Source: JBBRLG01 sp038231495 (GTDB lineage: Bacteria; Planctomycetota; Planctomycetia; Gemmatales; Gemmataceae). Taken from it: a stretch of DNA of 8,349 nucleotides. Under the pieces are notes generated by a model, which saw only the letters and a list, made by a program, of their open reading frames with translations, was not told the origin of the DNA and made no database searches. The position numbers and the translations under genes were made by a program. Of this stretch, positions 1 to 5,348 are shown piece by piece; the stretch's first letter is position 1; each line of letters opens with the position of its first letter. The stretch covers positions 1-8,349 of the forward strand of contig JBBRLG010000340.1 in assembly GCA_038231495.1 (NCBI GenBank), given 5' to 3'.

Positions 1-57
1 CAAAAGTTCTTGGGCCTGGGCTTCGAGTTCCGGCGTGAGCGGTTGCTGCACAGACAT
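1..57 (-). CDS. N-terminus of an unidentified protein, cut by the window edge
   Basis: On the minus strand an ATG at 57-55 opens a frame that stays open to the window edge and reads MSVQQPLTPELEAQAQELL. A good Shine-Dalgarno, AAGGAG, lies 6 bases before the ATG (about 64-69), which decides the start and is the main reason to believe the gene. Nineteen residues are too few to name a family. The acidic, Gln/Leu-rich start looks like an amphipathic helix. The gene is divergent from the RyR gene at 240, so the 182 bases between them should hold both promoters. Confidence 0.6.
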   Translation of the reverse strand, partial: MSVQQPLTPELEAQAQELL

Positions 58-178
58 GATCGGCTCCTTGGCTAACGGGAGTAAATTGCCAGGCGAACGC
101 GCCTTTGTAGTTTTGTGTAAAAAAATAACACCAACTTTTCAGCTGCTCACACGCCGACGACGCCGAACCAAAAAAGGT

Positions 179-207
179 TTGCTATCCCCGAATCGCCGTC
201 CCATAAT
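179..207 (+). promoter_or_regulatory. Candidate sigma70-type promoter for the RyR-domain gene
   Basis: TTGCTA (179-184) and CATAAT (202-207) are separated by exactly 17 bases, giving 4/6 and 5/6 matches to the consensus hexamers. The -10 box lies inside the small palindrome CCCATAATGGG. The ATG at 240 follows at a suitable distance, with AAGGA at 224-228 as a ribosome site. This is a consensus match only. Confidence 0.35.
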
Positions 208-239
208 GGGCTGGGTTTTGGCAAAGGACACCAAACGGC

Positions 240-524
240 ATGCAATATCAACCCAAACCGATCCGGACTGCGAAGGTGTGTTTGACCGCGGACCTCCTCG
301 AACTGACGGAATTGCTGGCGAAAAACACGCACGACGTGTGGGCCAGGCAGCGCCTGAGCGACGGCTGGACGTATGGGCCGCACCGCGACGATGCGGCGAA
401 AGAACACCCCGGTCTGGTGCCCTACGAGAGTCTTTCGGAGTCCGAAAAGGAATACGACCGGACAACGGCTCTGGAAACGCTCAAGGCGATTTTGACCCTC
501 GGTTACCGGATTACCAAGACCTGA
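240..524 (+). CDS. RyR-domain protein (small, stand-alone)
   Basis: The 94-residue protein is almost entirely one RyR domain (the repeat first described in ryanodine receptors, Pfam RyR). Its hallmarks are all present: NTHDVWARQRLSDGW, then YGPHRDD, KEHPGLVPYESL, SESEKEYDR and TLKAILTLGYRI near the C-terminus. The length is usual for bacterial stand-alone versions, which are common in planctomycetes and in phages. The bacterial function is not established; in animals the domain is part of the channel's cytosolic region. No signal peptide or membrane segment is visible. ATG at 240 has AAGGA 11 bases upstream. The stop TGA at 522-524 is followed directly by the degraded membrane-protein remnant at 533-1115, and the frame stays open in phase beyond this stop, so the gene may have lost its original downstream neighbour. 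Confidence 0.85.
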   Translation: MQYQPKPIRTAKVCLTADLLELTELLAKNTHDVWARQRLSDGWTYGPHRDDAAKEHPGLVPYESLSESEKEYDRTTALETLKAILTLGYRITKT

Positions 525-532
525 CGACCGCC

Positions 533-1115
533 GGGTTTTGGGCTGCGGCGCCGCCGGTCGTTGGCGGTCGGGCGGCCAAAGGAAAAGTTGCCGTCGCTGG
601 GGGCGGCACGGTTGTACGTCGGCGACGACTGGCAGCGCGTCGTCGCCGGACTGGCCGAAGAGTCGGCGCTGGTCATTTTTCGGCCCGGCAAGACCCAAGG
701 CTTTTGGTGGGAGGTGCAGCACGCCGTTGCCCATTGCGACCCCCGCCGGGTTTTCCTGTACTTGCCGAAGCAAGATCGCGGACGGACTTACGCCTCCTTC
801 CGACGGCGGGCCGCCGAATTCTTTCCGCACCCGCTCCCGCTCAAAGTCGGGAAGGCGACGTTCTTGGCCTTCGGTCCGGAGTGGCAACCGCGGCTGCTCG
901 GCCGCGGCGGGCCGTCGTCTGACGCATCCATGCGCTGGTTTTTAGGAGGGCGCGCTCCTGCCGTGCGCGAGGCTCTCAACTTGGCGCTCGGACCGTTGGG
1001 CTTCAACGCCAAACCCATGCCGCTGCACTGGAAGGAATGGGTTGGCATTTGCGTACTCGTGGTCCTGTTCTTTCAGTGCTGCTGCGGAGTGCTTGCGGGG
1101 TTGAACGCCCGCTGA
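533..1115 (+). pseudogene. Remnant of a membrane protein with a TIR-like domain, 5'-truncated and frameshifted
   Basis: From 564 the frame reads AVGRPKEKLPSLGAARLYV, then DDWQRVVAGL, LVIFRPGKTQGFWWEVQHAV and RRVFLYLP. This resembles a conserved region of planctomycete multi-pass membrane proteins with a TIR-like Rossmann fold; the comparison is from memory. A hydrophobic segment, GICVLVVLFFQCCCGVLAGL, ends the protein. The only start in this frame is TTG at 561, without a Shine-Dalgarno and inside the homologous region, so the N-terminal membrane part is missing. Just upstream, the expected residues PPVV lie in a different frame (551-562); removing one G at 563-564 joins them to AVGRP. That points to a one-base insertion plus loss of the 5' part. 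The alternative is a real 184-residue protein starting at TTG 561, which I consider less likely. Confidence 0.6.
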
Positions 1116-1147
1116 TTTTGCGTGCTATACCGGGCGCGGGGGAAAGT

Positions 1148-1234
1148 GGCACAAACGCCCGTAACCACAAGCGGGCCGCTTGTGGGAGACGTTCACCCAC
1201 AAGCGGCCCGCTTGTGGCTACGGGCGTTTGTGCC
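1148..1234. repeat. Compound palindrome: 39-bp inverted repeat whose arms are themselves palindromic
   Basis: Arms 1148-1186 and 1196-1234 are reverse complements over 39 bases with a single mismatch (GTAACC versus GTAGCC) and a 9-base loop. Each arm contains its own 21-base palindrome, CCACAAGCGG + one base + CCGCTTGTGG, at 1165-1185 and 1197-1217. The DNA can therefore form either one long hairpin or a cross-shaped structure with two small hairpins. It lies between a pseudogene and the HicB-like gene. REP-like or MITE-like elements have such structure; I infer that class but see only one copy here. Confidence 0.85.
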
Positions 1235-1260
1235 GCATCGAGCCGCGGGTAGTATATAAA
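1228..1260 (+). promoter_or_regulatory. Possible promoter of the HicB-like gene, overlapping the palindrome end
   Basis: An abrupt AT-rich patch, TAGTATATAAACTATAAG (1250-1267), lies just before the ATG at 1277 in otherwise GC-rich DNA. TATATA/TATAAA at 1253-1260 could serve as -10, and TTGTGC at 1228-1233, inside the right arm of the palindrome, as a poorly spaced -35 (about 19 bases). This is a weak call. Confidence 0.25.
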
Positions 1261-1276
1261 CTATAAGAAGCAAACG

Positions 1277-1492
1277 ATGAAGCGCTATGCGATTGTGGTC
1301 GAGGACGCGGGGACGAACCTGGCAGCGTATGTGCCGGATTTGCCCGGCTGCGTGGCCACCGGGCAGACCAAAGCGGAAGTCGAGCGTTTGATTCGGGAGG
1401 CCATCGAGTTACACCTGGAAGGCATGGTCGAAGACGGGTTGCCGATCCCCGAACCTTCAAGCCGGGTAGAGTACATTGAAGTCAATGCGTGA
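1277..1492 (+). CDS. HicB-like antitoxin, orphan
   Basis: The 71-residue protein has the HicB pattern: N-terminal MKRYAIVVEDAGTNLAAYVP, then DLPGCVATGQTKAEVERLI, a helix REAIELHLEGM, and the C-terminal strand VEYIEVNA. This is the partial RNase-H-like fold of the HicB_like antitoxin family. The short form lacks the C-terminal DNA-binding domain of longer HicB proteins, so self-repression is uncertain. HicB normally neutralises the mRNA interferase HicA, but no HicA-like frame is present on either side: upstream is the palindrome and downstream a secreted-protein gene. It may be a solitary antitoxin or may act on a HicA elsewhere. AGAAG (1266-1270) is the only ribosome-site candidate before the ATG. 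Confidence 0.85.
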   Translation: MKRYAIVVEDAGTNLAAYVPDLPGCVATGQTKAEVERLIREAIELHLEGMVEDGLPIPEPSSRVEYIEVNA

Positions 1493-1514
1493 CTGCCCGC
1501 GCAAGGATTGGCCC

Positions 1515-1558
1515 TCGACGCCATGCCCCGTTGCCCGATTCAGCGCTAGGGGCGTCGA
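1515..1558. repeat. 8-bp inverted repeat between the HicB-like and secreted-protein genes
   Basis: TCGACGCC (1515-1522) pairs with GGCGTCGA (1551-1558) across a 28-base loop. There is no T-run after it, so it is not a standard intrinsic terminator. It could be an operator or a weak structured end for the gene ending at 1492, or chance in GC-rich DNA. Confidence 0.25.
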
Positions 1559-1585
1559 TGAAACCTATTGGCGGAGGCTCCTGCG

Positions 1586-2272
1586 ATGACGTGTCGCACG
1601 TCCGGCGGTGTTCTGGTCTTGTTGATTGCGGCCGCGCTGCCCTTGCGCGCGGCCGACAACCCGTATGCGATCAAGACCGTGGACGCCGAGCCGCCCAAGG
1701 AAGTGCAAGAGCCGATTCGCAAGCTCCTTGCCGGCAAGGCGGTGCAGGTGTCCAACGCCAAGGGCGACCTTTTATTTGAGCTTTGGTTCCGCAAGGAGTT
1801 GCCGGCGAAGGCGACCGAGGCGCAACTCAAAAACGGCTTGACCTACCGCGAAATCCCCGAATCGACCGTCGTCGGTGCCGTCCACGTTGCAACGCCAATT
1901 ACGGACTATCGCAAGCAAACGATCGCACCCGGCGCGTACACGCTGCGGTTGGGCTTCCAACCGGTGACCGGCGATCACATGGGTACGGCCGCGTATTTGG
2001 AATTCTTCCTACTGTCGCCCGCGGCGGACGACAAGAAGCCCGACACGATGGAGGCCAAGGCGCTGCACGAGTTGAGCGGCAAGACCACAAGCGGCCATCC
2101 GGGCGTGTTCCTGCTGTTCCCCGGCAAGGACGCCGGTGCCGAGCCGAAATTGGTCGATAAGGGCGAGGGCCATTGGGTGTTAATGTTCAAGCAGCCGGTG
2201 GCCGCGGGCGAAACCAAGGGCACGATGCCGGTTGGCCTGACGCTGTTCGGGGCGTCGCCGGTGGCCCAGTGA
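1586..2272 (+). CDS. Exported protein of unknown function
   Basis: ATG at 1586 is chosen because GGAGG (1573-1577) sits 8 bases before it; an in-frame TTG at 1568 lies upstream of this ribosome site and is unlikely. The 228-residue product starts with a signal peptide: MTCRTSG, a hydrophobic core GVLVLLIAAALPL, and a likely cleavage after RAA or RA before DNPYAI. The mature part is Lys/Glu-rich and looks mostly beta, with the clear segment APGAYTLRLGFQPVTGDH followed by AAYLEFFLLSPA. The layout (signal peptide, strand-rich domain, no cysteines in the mature part) suggests a periplasmic or surface protein. I do not recognise a named family; a resemblance of the APGAYTLR segment to DUF2911-type proteins is only a guess. 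It converges on the Cys-rich gene at 2440. Confidence 0.8.
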   Translation: MTCRTSGGVLVLLIAAALPLRAADNPYAIKTVDAEPPKEVQEPIRKLLAGKAVQVSNAKGDLLFELWFRKELPAKATEAQLKNGLTYREIPESTVVGAVHVATPITDYRKQTIAPGAYTLRLGFQPVTGDHMGTAAYLEFFLLSPAADDKKPDTMEAKALHELSGKTTSGHPGVFLLFPGKDAGAEPKLVDKGEGHWVLMFKQPVAAGETKGTMPVGLTLFGASPVAQ

Positions 2273-2340
2273 GGCCGAGCCGCGGCTTCCGCCCCCCGCT
2301 TACGCGCGGGCGCGGGAGTCTGATGTCGGATCGGGGCGAC

Positions 2341-2408
2341 AAAGCATAAACCCAAAATGAGTCGAGCCGTGCCGCGCGACGGGGAAGGCGTCGGCACGAC
2401 ACGGCTCG
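2341..2408. terminator. Possible terminator between convergent genes
   Basis: CGAGCCGTG (2363-2371) pairs with CACGGCTCG (2400-2408), with further internal pairing of GCCG/CGGC in the loop. Read on the minus strand the hairpin is followed by a T-rich tract, TCATTTTGGGTTTATGCTTT (2360-2341), which fits termination of the Cys-rich gene. It lies in the 167-base gap between the two convergent genes and might serve both. Confidence 0.4.
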
Positions 2409-2439
2409 GTTGCGAACGTCGATGCGAGGCGATTGCGGC

Positions 2440-2955
2440 TCAACGGCCGTTGCTGTTCCAGTAGTACGGCACCGCCATCGGCTGGGCGGTGTTGGAGCGC
2501 GGGGCGTAGGCCGGGATCGTATAGCCGACCTGCACCGGGCCATAATACGGGGCGGCGTTTTGCCACAGGCGTGAGGTGTTGACGCCTTGCGGGACGCCGA
2601 CCGTGGGCTGGCTTTCCAGAGGCAGCCCACCGACCGGGGTGCCTTCGCAGCCGGGGCCGGCTTCCGGCAGGGTGCCGTAACCGCCGCCCGTGCCGATGCC
2701 GAAACCGCCGCAGCGGTTGTTCAGCGGGCAAAAGCCGTCGCAGTAAATCGTGCCGGAACACGTCGGGCTAAAGGCGTTGTACGGCTTGACGCAAATCGTC
2801 GCACAGCACTTGTTACAACCGCAGGTGGCGAGGCAGCTCCACGGCCAGCACGAAGCCTGCGTGAAAAGGCCGAACGTGCCGCCCGCGGACGACGTGCCCG
2901 GCGTCAGCCACAGCGAAGCCAGGGTGAACACGCCGATTGCAAGAAGTTTCTTCAT
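2440..2955 (-). CDS. Secreted cysteine-rich protein of unknown function
   Basis: The start is the ATG at 2955, giving 171 residues. A 25-codon upstream extension of the frame is rejected because it would place the signal peptide internally, and GGAG lies about 12 bases before this ATG. The N-terminus is a clean signal peptide, MKKLLAIGVFTLASLWLTP, with probable cleavage after GTSSA. The next ~65 residues hold eleven of the twelve cysteines (CWPWSC, CGCNKCC and others), followed by a Gly-rich stretch GGFGIGTGGGYG with one more Cys, then a Tyr/Pro/Asn-rich tail containing PYYGP and VPYYWN. This composition suggests a disulfide-stabilised surface or wall protein, as planctomycetes often encode. 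It is monocistronic, with a 275-base leader region before tsaD. I recognise no named family. Confidence 0.8.
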   Translation of the reverse strand: MKKLLAIGVFTLASLWLTPGTSSAGGTFGLFTQASCWPWSCLATCGCNKCCATICVKPYNAFSPTCSGTIYCDGFCPLNNRCGGFGIGTGGGYGTLPEAGPGCEGTPVGGLPLESQPTVGVPQGVNTSRLWQNAAPYYGPVQVGYTIPAYAPRSNTAQPMAVPYYWNSNGR

Positions 2956-2991
2956 GATGGGACATCTCCGGAATTCCAGGAAGGGTGTCGC

Positions 2992-3079
2992 CTCCCACCA
3001 TCCTGATGGGAGACGCGCGCCCTGATTCACCCAACTCTAACCGCCGATCCGCGGCGCGGCTGGCGCCAGGGCGGTTTTT
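2992..3079. other. Structured spacer upstream of the Cys-rich gene
   Basis: The 275 bases between tsaD's end and the Cys-rich gene contain no convincing gene. They hold CTCCCA/TGGGAG pairing around 2992-3012, the perfect 10-base palindrome CTGGCGCCAG at 3060-3069, and AACCGCC (3039-3045) pairing with GGCGGTT (3070-3076) followed by TTTTT on the + strand. Read on the minus strand these would form a structured leader of the secreted-protein mRNA. No clear promoter is visible. Confidence 0.3.
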
Positions 3080-3212
3080 CAAGGAAGGCGACAACGAATT
3101 GCGCCGCAGGATAAAGACAATGAGCGCGAACGCTATCCGCGATGGAGTTTACCGGGATTATTGGAACGAAGTCGTTATTGGGGGAAATAGATTTAAGTTC
3201 GGGGAGACGCGC

Positions 3213-3227
3213 AAAGCCGCAAGCGGC
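3213..3227 (-). terminator. Weak terminator candidate after tsaD
   Basis: Just past the tsaD stop on the minus strand, GCCGC TT GCGGC forms a short hairpin (3227-3216) followed by TTT. The stem is short and the T-run minimal, so this is a weak call; it is the only hairpin near the expected operon end. Confidence 0.25.
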
Positions 3228-3230
3228 GGG

Positions 3231-4250
3231 TCAGGGTAGTGCCGGCGCGGCGTCCAGGTCCGGCGACGCCCAGTCCTGGCGACGCCATTTCTCCACCGCG
3301 ACCGCGGCCATCGCCGCGTTGTCCGTGCATAACGACAGCGGCGGAATAAACAACTCGACACCTTCCTTCGCTGACATGCGCTCTAACGCGGCGCGCAACG
3401 TCTTGTTGGCCGCCACGCCGCCGCCGACGGCCAGGTGTTTCAAGCCGGTTTGCCGCAACGCCTGGCGCGCCTTCGTGACAAGAACGTCCACCACCGCCTG
3501 CTGAAAACTCGCGGCCAGGTCGGCCCGGCGTTGGCCCGGCGGCGGCGGCGCGGGCCGCGGATTGCCCTGCCCCGCGAAGGCGTACAGCACCGCCGTTTTC
3601 AGGCCGCTAAAGCTGAAATCCAGCCGGGATTCGTGAATGAACGAGCGCGGCAGCTTGACCGCGTGGGGGTTGCCGTTGGCCGCCTCGCGCTCGACCGCCG
3701 GGCCGCCGGGAAAGCCGAGACCGAGCAGCGCCGCCACCTTGTCGAACGCCTCGCCCGCGGCGTCGTCGAGCGTCGCGCCGAGCCTGTCAAAATGCAAGGC
3801 ATCGTGACAATGAAAGAGGTTCGTGTGCCCGCCACTGACGACCAAACCGACGCACGGAAAAATGTCGCGCCCCGCGGCGAGCCGACACGCATAAACGTGG
3901 CCTTCGAGGTGGTTGACGCCCAGGAGCGGCACACCAAGAACGACGGACAGCATCTTGGCGGCACTGACGCCGACGAGCAGCGCGCCGATCAGCCCCGGCG
4001 TGTGGTGGACCGCGATGCAATGGAGTTGCTCGAAGCGAATGCCCGCCTGTTGCAGCGCCTCGTCGATGACCGGCAGCAGCCGTTGCAGGTGGGCGCGGGC
4101 CGCGACCTCCGGCACGACGCCGCCGAAGCGCGTGTGCAAGTCGGTCTGCGACGCCACGACGCTCGACAGGATGCGCGGCTCCTCGGTGAACACCGCCGCG
4201 GCCGTCTCGTCGCAGGACGTTTCGATGCCGAGGAAGTAGGTGGGGGGCAT
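3231..4250 (-). CDS. tsaD: tRNA N6-adenosine threonylcarbamoyltransferase TsaD
   Basis: TsaD transfers the threonylcarbamoyl group from TC-AMP to A37 of ANN-decoding tRNAs, giving t6A, together with TsaB and TsaE in the cytoplasm. The 339-residue protein has the full family layout (usual length about 335-345): FLGIETSCDET at residues 6-16, GGVVPEVAARAH at 43-54, PGLIGALLVG at 85-94, the metal motif NHLEGH with H114 and H118, SGGHT at 139-143, FSFSGLKTAV mid-protein, and the metal ligand D310 in TDNAAMAA. ATG at 4250 is chosen because it places MPPTYFLGIETS at the N-terminus as expected; a 97-codon upstream extension would overlap the preceding gene. Only one base separates it from the stop of the immunity-like gene (TGA C ATG) and the ribosome site is weak, so translation is probably coupled. 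It is the last gene of the four-gene run. Confidence 0.97.
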   Translation of the reverse strand: MPPTYFLGIETSCDETAAAVFTEEPRILSSVVASQTDLHTRFGGVVPEVAARAHLQRLLPVIDEALQQAGIRFEQLHCIAVHHTPGLIGALLVGVSAAKMLSVVLGVPLLGVNHLEGHVYACRLAAGRDIFPCVGLVVSGGHTNLFHCHDALHFDRLGATLDDAAGEAFDKVAALLGLGFPGGPAVEREAANGNPHAVKLPRSFIHESRLDFSFSGLKTAVLYAFAGQGNPRPAPPPPGQRRADLAASFQQAVVDVLVTKARQALRQTGLKHLAVGGGVAANKTLRAALERMSAKEGVELFIPPLSLCTDNAAMAAVAVEKWRRQDWASPDLDAAPALP

Positions 4251-4251
4251 G

Positions 4252-4929
4252 TCAGGATCGATCTCTCGGGTCCACACCGGCTTCGTATTTGGTAAGCAGC
4301 AGGAAGAAATCCTTGAACGCTGCTGCCTCCGTCCAATTAAAGAGAAGGAGGATGCGGTCCCAGCGGAACCCCTCGCGAAGCCCATGCCGCACACATAACC
4401 ATCTCGAAAACCCCTCCAGATCGGGGACTTCTTCCGGTGGCCGCCCAGCGCTCTCAAACGCAGCAACGTACCCTCGGATAAACGCGCCCAGCAAAGTTGC
4501 GGAAGTATGTCCAAAGAACAACGCGGGGCGTCGCTGGACATCCGCCAGGAGTTGTCGAAAAGCCAGCCCTGGCCAAACGGTTTGCGACGCGGAATCGATT
4601 ATCGGCACAGGCTCCACCTGGCTGGTGTACTCGTCCCACAATTCAAAGTAGCGTCCCAACGCCTGGGCCTCGTCAGCGCATTCGAGCCGGATCATGCAGT
4701 AGCCCGACACGGAAAGCAATCCTCGGCCTAATTTCTCTGCCACCCACTCGGAAAAACGGCCCAGGCGCGGGTCGAGATCGCTCTCGCTTCCTGCGCGCGC
4801 ACAGCCCGATAGGTAGCCGTCGAGGAACACGCGAAGGCAGCCAAGCGACGCTTGGCCCAACACGGCATACGGGTCCGCCCGGACACGTTCGAGTATGTCA
4901 GAAACGACCGCTCGCATTTTCCGAATCAT
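4252..4929 (-). CDS. Probable immunity protein, made of two copies of one domain
   Basis: The 225-residue, Leu-rich, acidic, probably helical protein has no signal peptide. Two copies of one ~85-residue domain are visible, at about residues 18-101 and 133-215: G25, S28, L32, F35, GY38-39, AG46-47 and FSEW59-62 recur as G140, S143, L147, F150, GY153-154, AG161-162 and FSRW174-177, all offset by exactly 115. The later part (EA, then FELWDEY versus FLLLTKY) is offset by 114. ATG at 4929 has GGAGG 6 bases upstream. It starts 13 bases after the papain-fold toxin gene and ends 1 base before tsaD. I infer an immunity role from its position directly after a toxin-type domain; I do not recognise a named Imm family. 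A regulator unrelated to the toxin remains possible. Confidence 0.6.
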   Translation of the reverse strand: MIRKMRAVVSDILERVRADPYAVLGQASLGCLRVFLDGYLSGCARAGSESDLDPRLGRFSEWVAEKLGRGLLSVSGYCMIRLECADEAQALGRYFELWDEYTSQVEPVPIIDSASQTVWPGLAFRQLLADVQRRPALFFGHTSATLLGAFIRGYVAAFESAGRPPEEVPDLEGFSRWLCVRHGLREGFRWDRILLLFNWTEAAAFKDFFLLLTKYEAGVDPRDRS

Positions 4930-4942
4930 CGACAGCCTCCGA

Positions 4943-5332
4943 TCAGAACGGGGTTTCGGTTAACACCATTACTCCCTGGGACAGGGCGTCGGCTACGCTG
5001 CCGAATCGGGTTTGCATTTGCGCCAACCAGTCGGTGCGGGGCTTCCCACTCGGAAAGTTGCTGTCGTAAACTTGGCCGCCCACCTCGATGGCGACGTGTC
5101 GCCCGTTCGTGGAGAACGTCTGCCCCGCAAAACGCCCTTCGTCGGCGTACATGTTGCCTAGGGTTCCGAGTCCGCCGAACTGCGGCATGGTAAACTCGAT
5201 CCAGACGCCGTGAACGCCCCCTTGAATCAGAGCATGTTGGATTGCCGCCGCCACATCGTCACACCGAAATAACCCGAAACCGTTCGCAATCGTGTCGATG
5301 GCACAAGGAATCGCTGGCGGTGGTGGTGGCAT
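4943..5332 (-). CDS. Papain-fold toxin-like protein (Tox-PL-2 type), stand-alone
   Basis: The 129-residue protein matches the pattern of papain-like polymorphic-toxin domains: FGLFRCDDVAAAI carries a candidate nucleophile C24 at the head of a helix, GVHGVWIEF follows, then NGRHVAIEV with H79, and QVYDSNFPSGKPRTDWL with D90. C-H-D is the catalytic order of this fold. Such domains act as peptidases, deamidases or similar enzymes on host proteins; the substrate here is unknown. They normally sit at the C-terminus of large secreted proteins, but here there is no delivery module, only a Pro-rich start (MPPPPPAIP). ATG at 5332 is chosen because GGAGGG lies 7 bases upstream; an ATG at 5347 lies upstream of that site. 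It begins 16 bases after the eboB stop and is followed by the duplicated-domain gene, probably its immunity partner. The family name is from pattern memory. Confidence 0.7.
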   Translation of the reverse strand: MPPPPPAIPCAIDTIANGFGLFRCDDVAAAIQHALIQGGVHGVWIEFTMPQFGGLGTLGNMYADEGRFAGQTFSTNGRHVAIEVGGQVYDSNFPSGKPRTDWLAQMQTRFGSVADALSQGVMVLTETPF

Positions 5333-5348
5333 GCCGCGTCCCTCCATT

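Noticed and set aside
35..922. Long + frame of 295 codons over the RyR region
   Set aside because: It is Arg/Pro/Gly-rich and antiphase to the clearly recognised RyR gene; only its short PPVV stretch near 551-562 matters, as part of the frameshifted remnant.
2085..2096. CCACAAGCGGCC, a 12-base match to the palindrome core
   Set aside because: It lies inside a coding region, lacks the second half of the palindrome and is explained by the codons for TSGH.
2300..2761. Minus-strand frame of 153 codons beside and over the Cys-rich gene
   Set aside because: It is Arg/His/Pro-rich and overlaps the Cys-rich gene, which has the clean signal peptide.
3039..3079. Hairpin with TTTTT on the + strand resembling an intrinsic terminator
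   Set aside because: No + strand gene ends nearby, so it is listed only as structure in the leader region.
3435..4295. Long + frame of 286 codons opposite tsaD
   Set aside because: It is the complement of a strongly conserved tsaD gene, with Arg/Gln/Ala-rich noise and no family resemblance.
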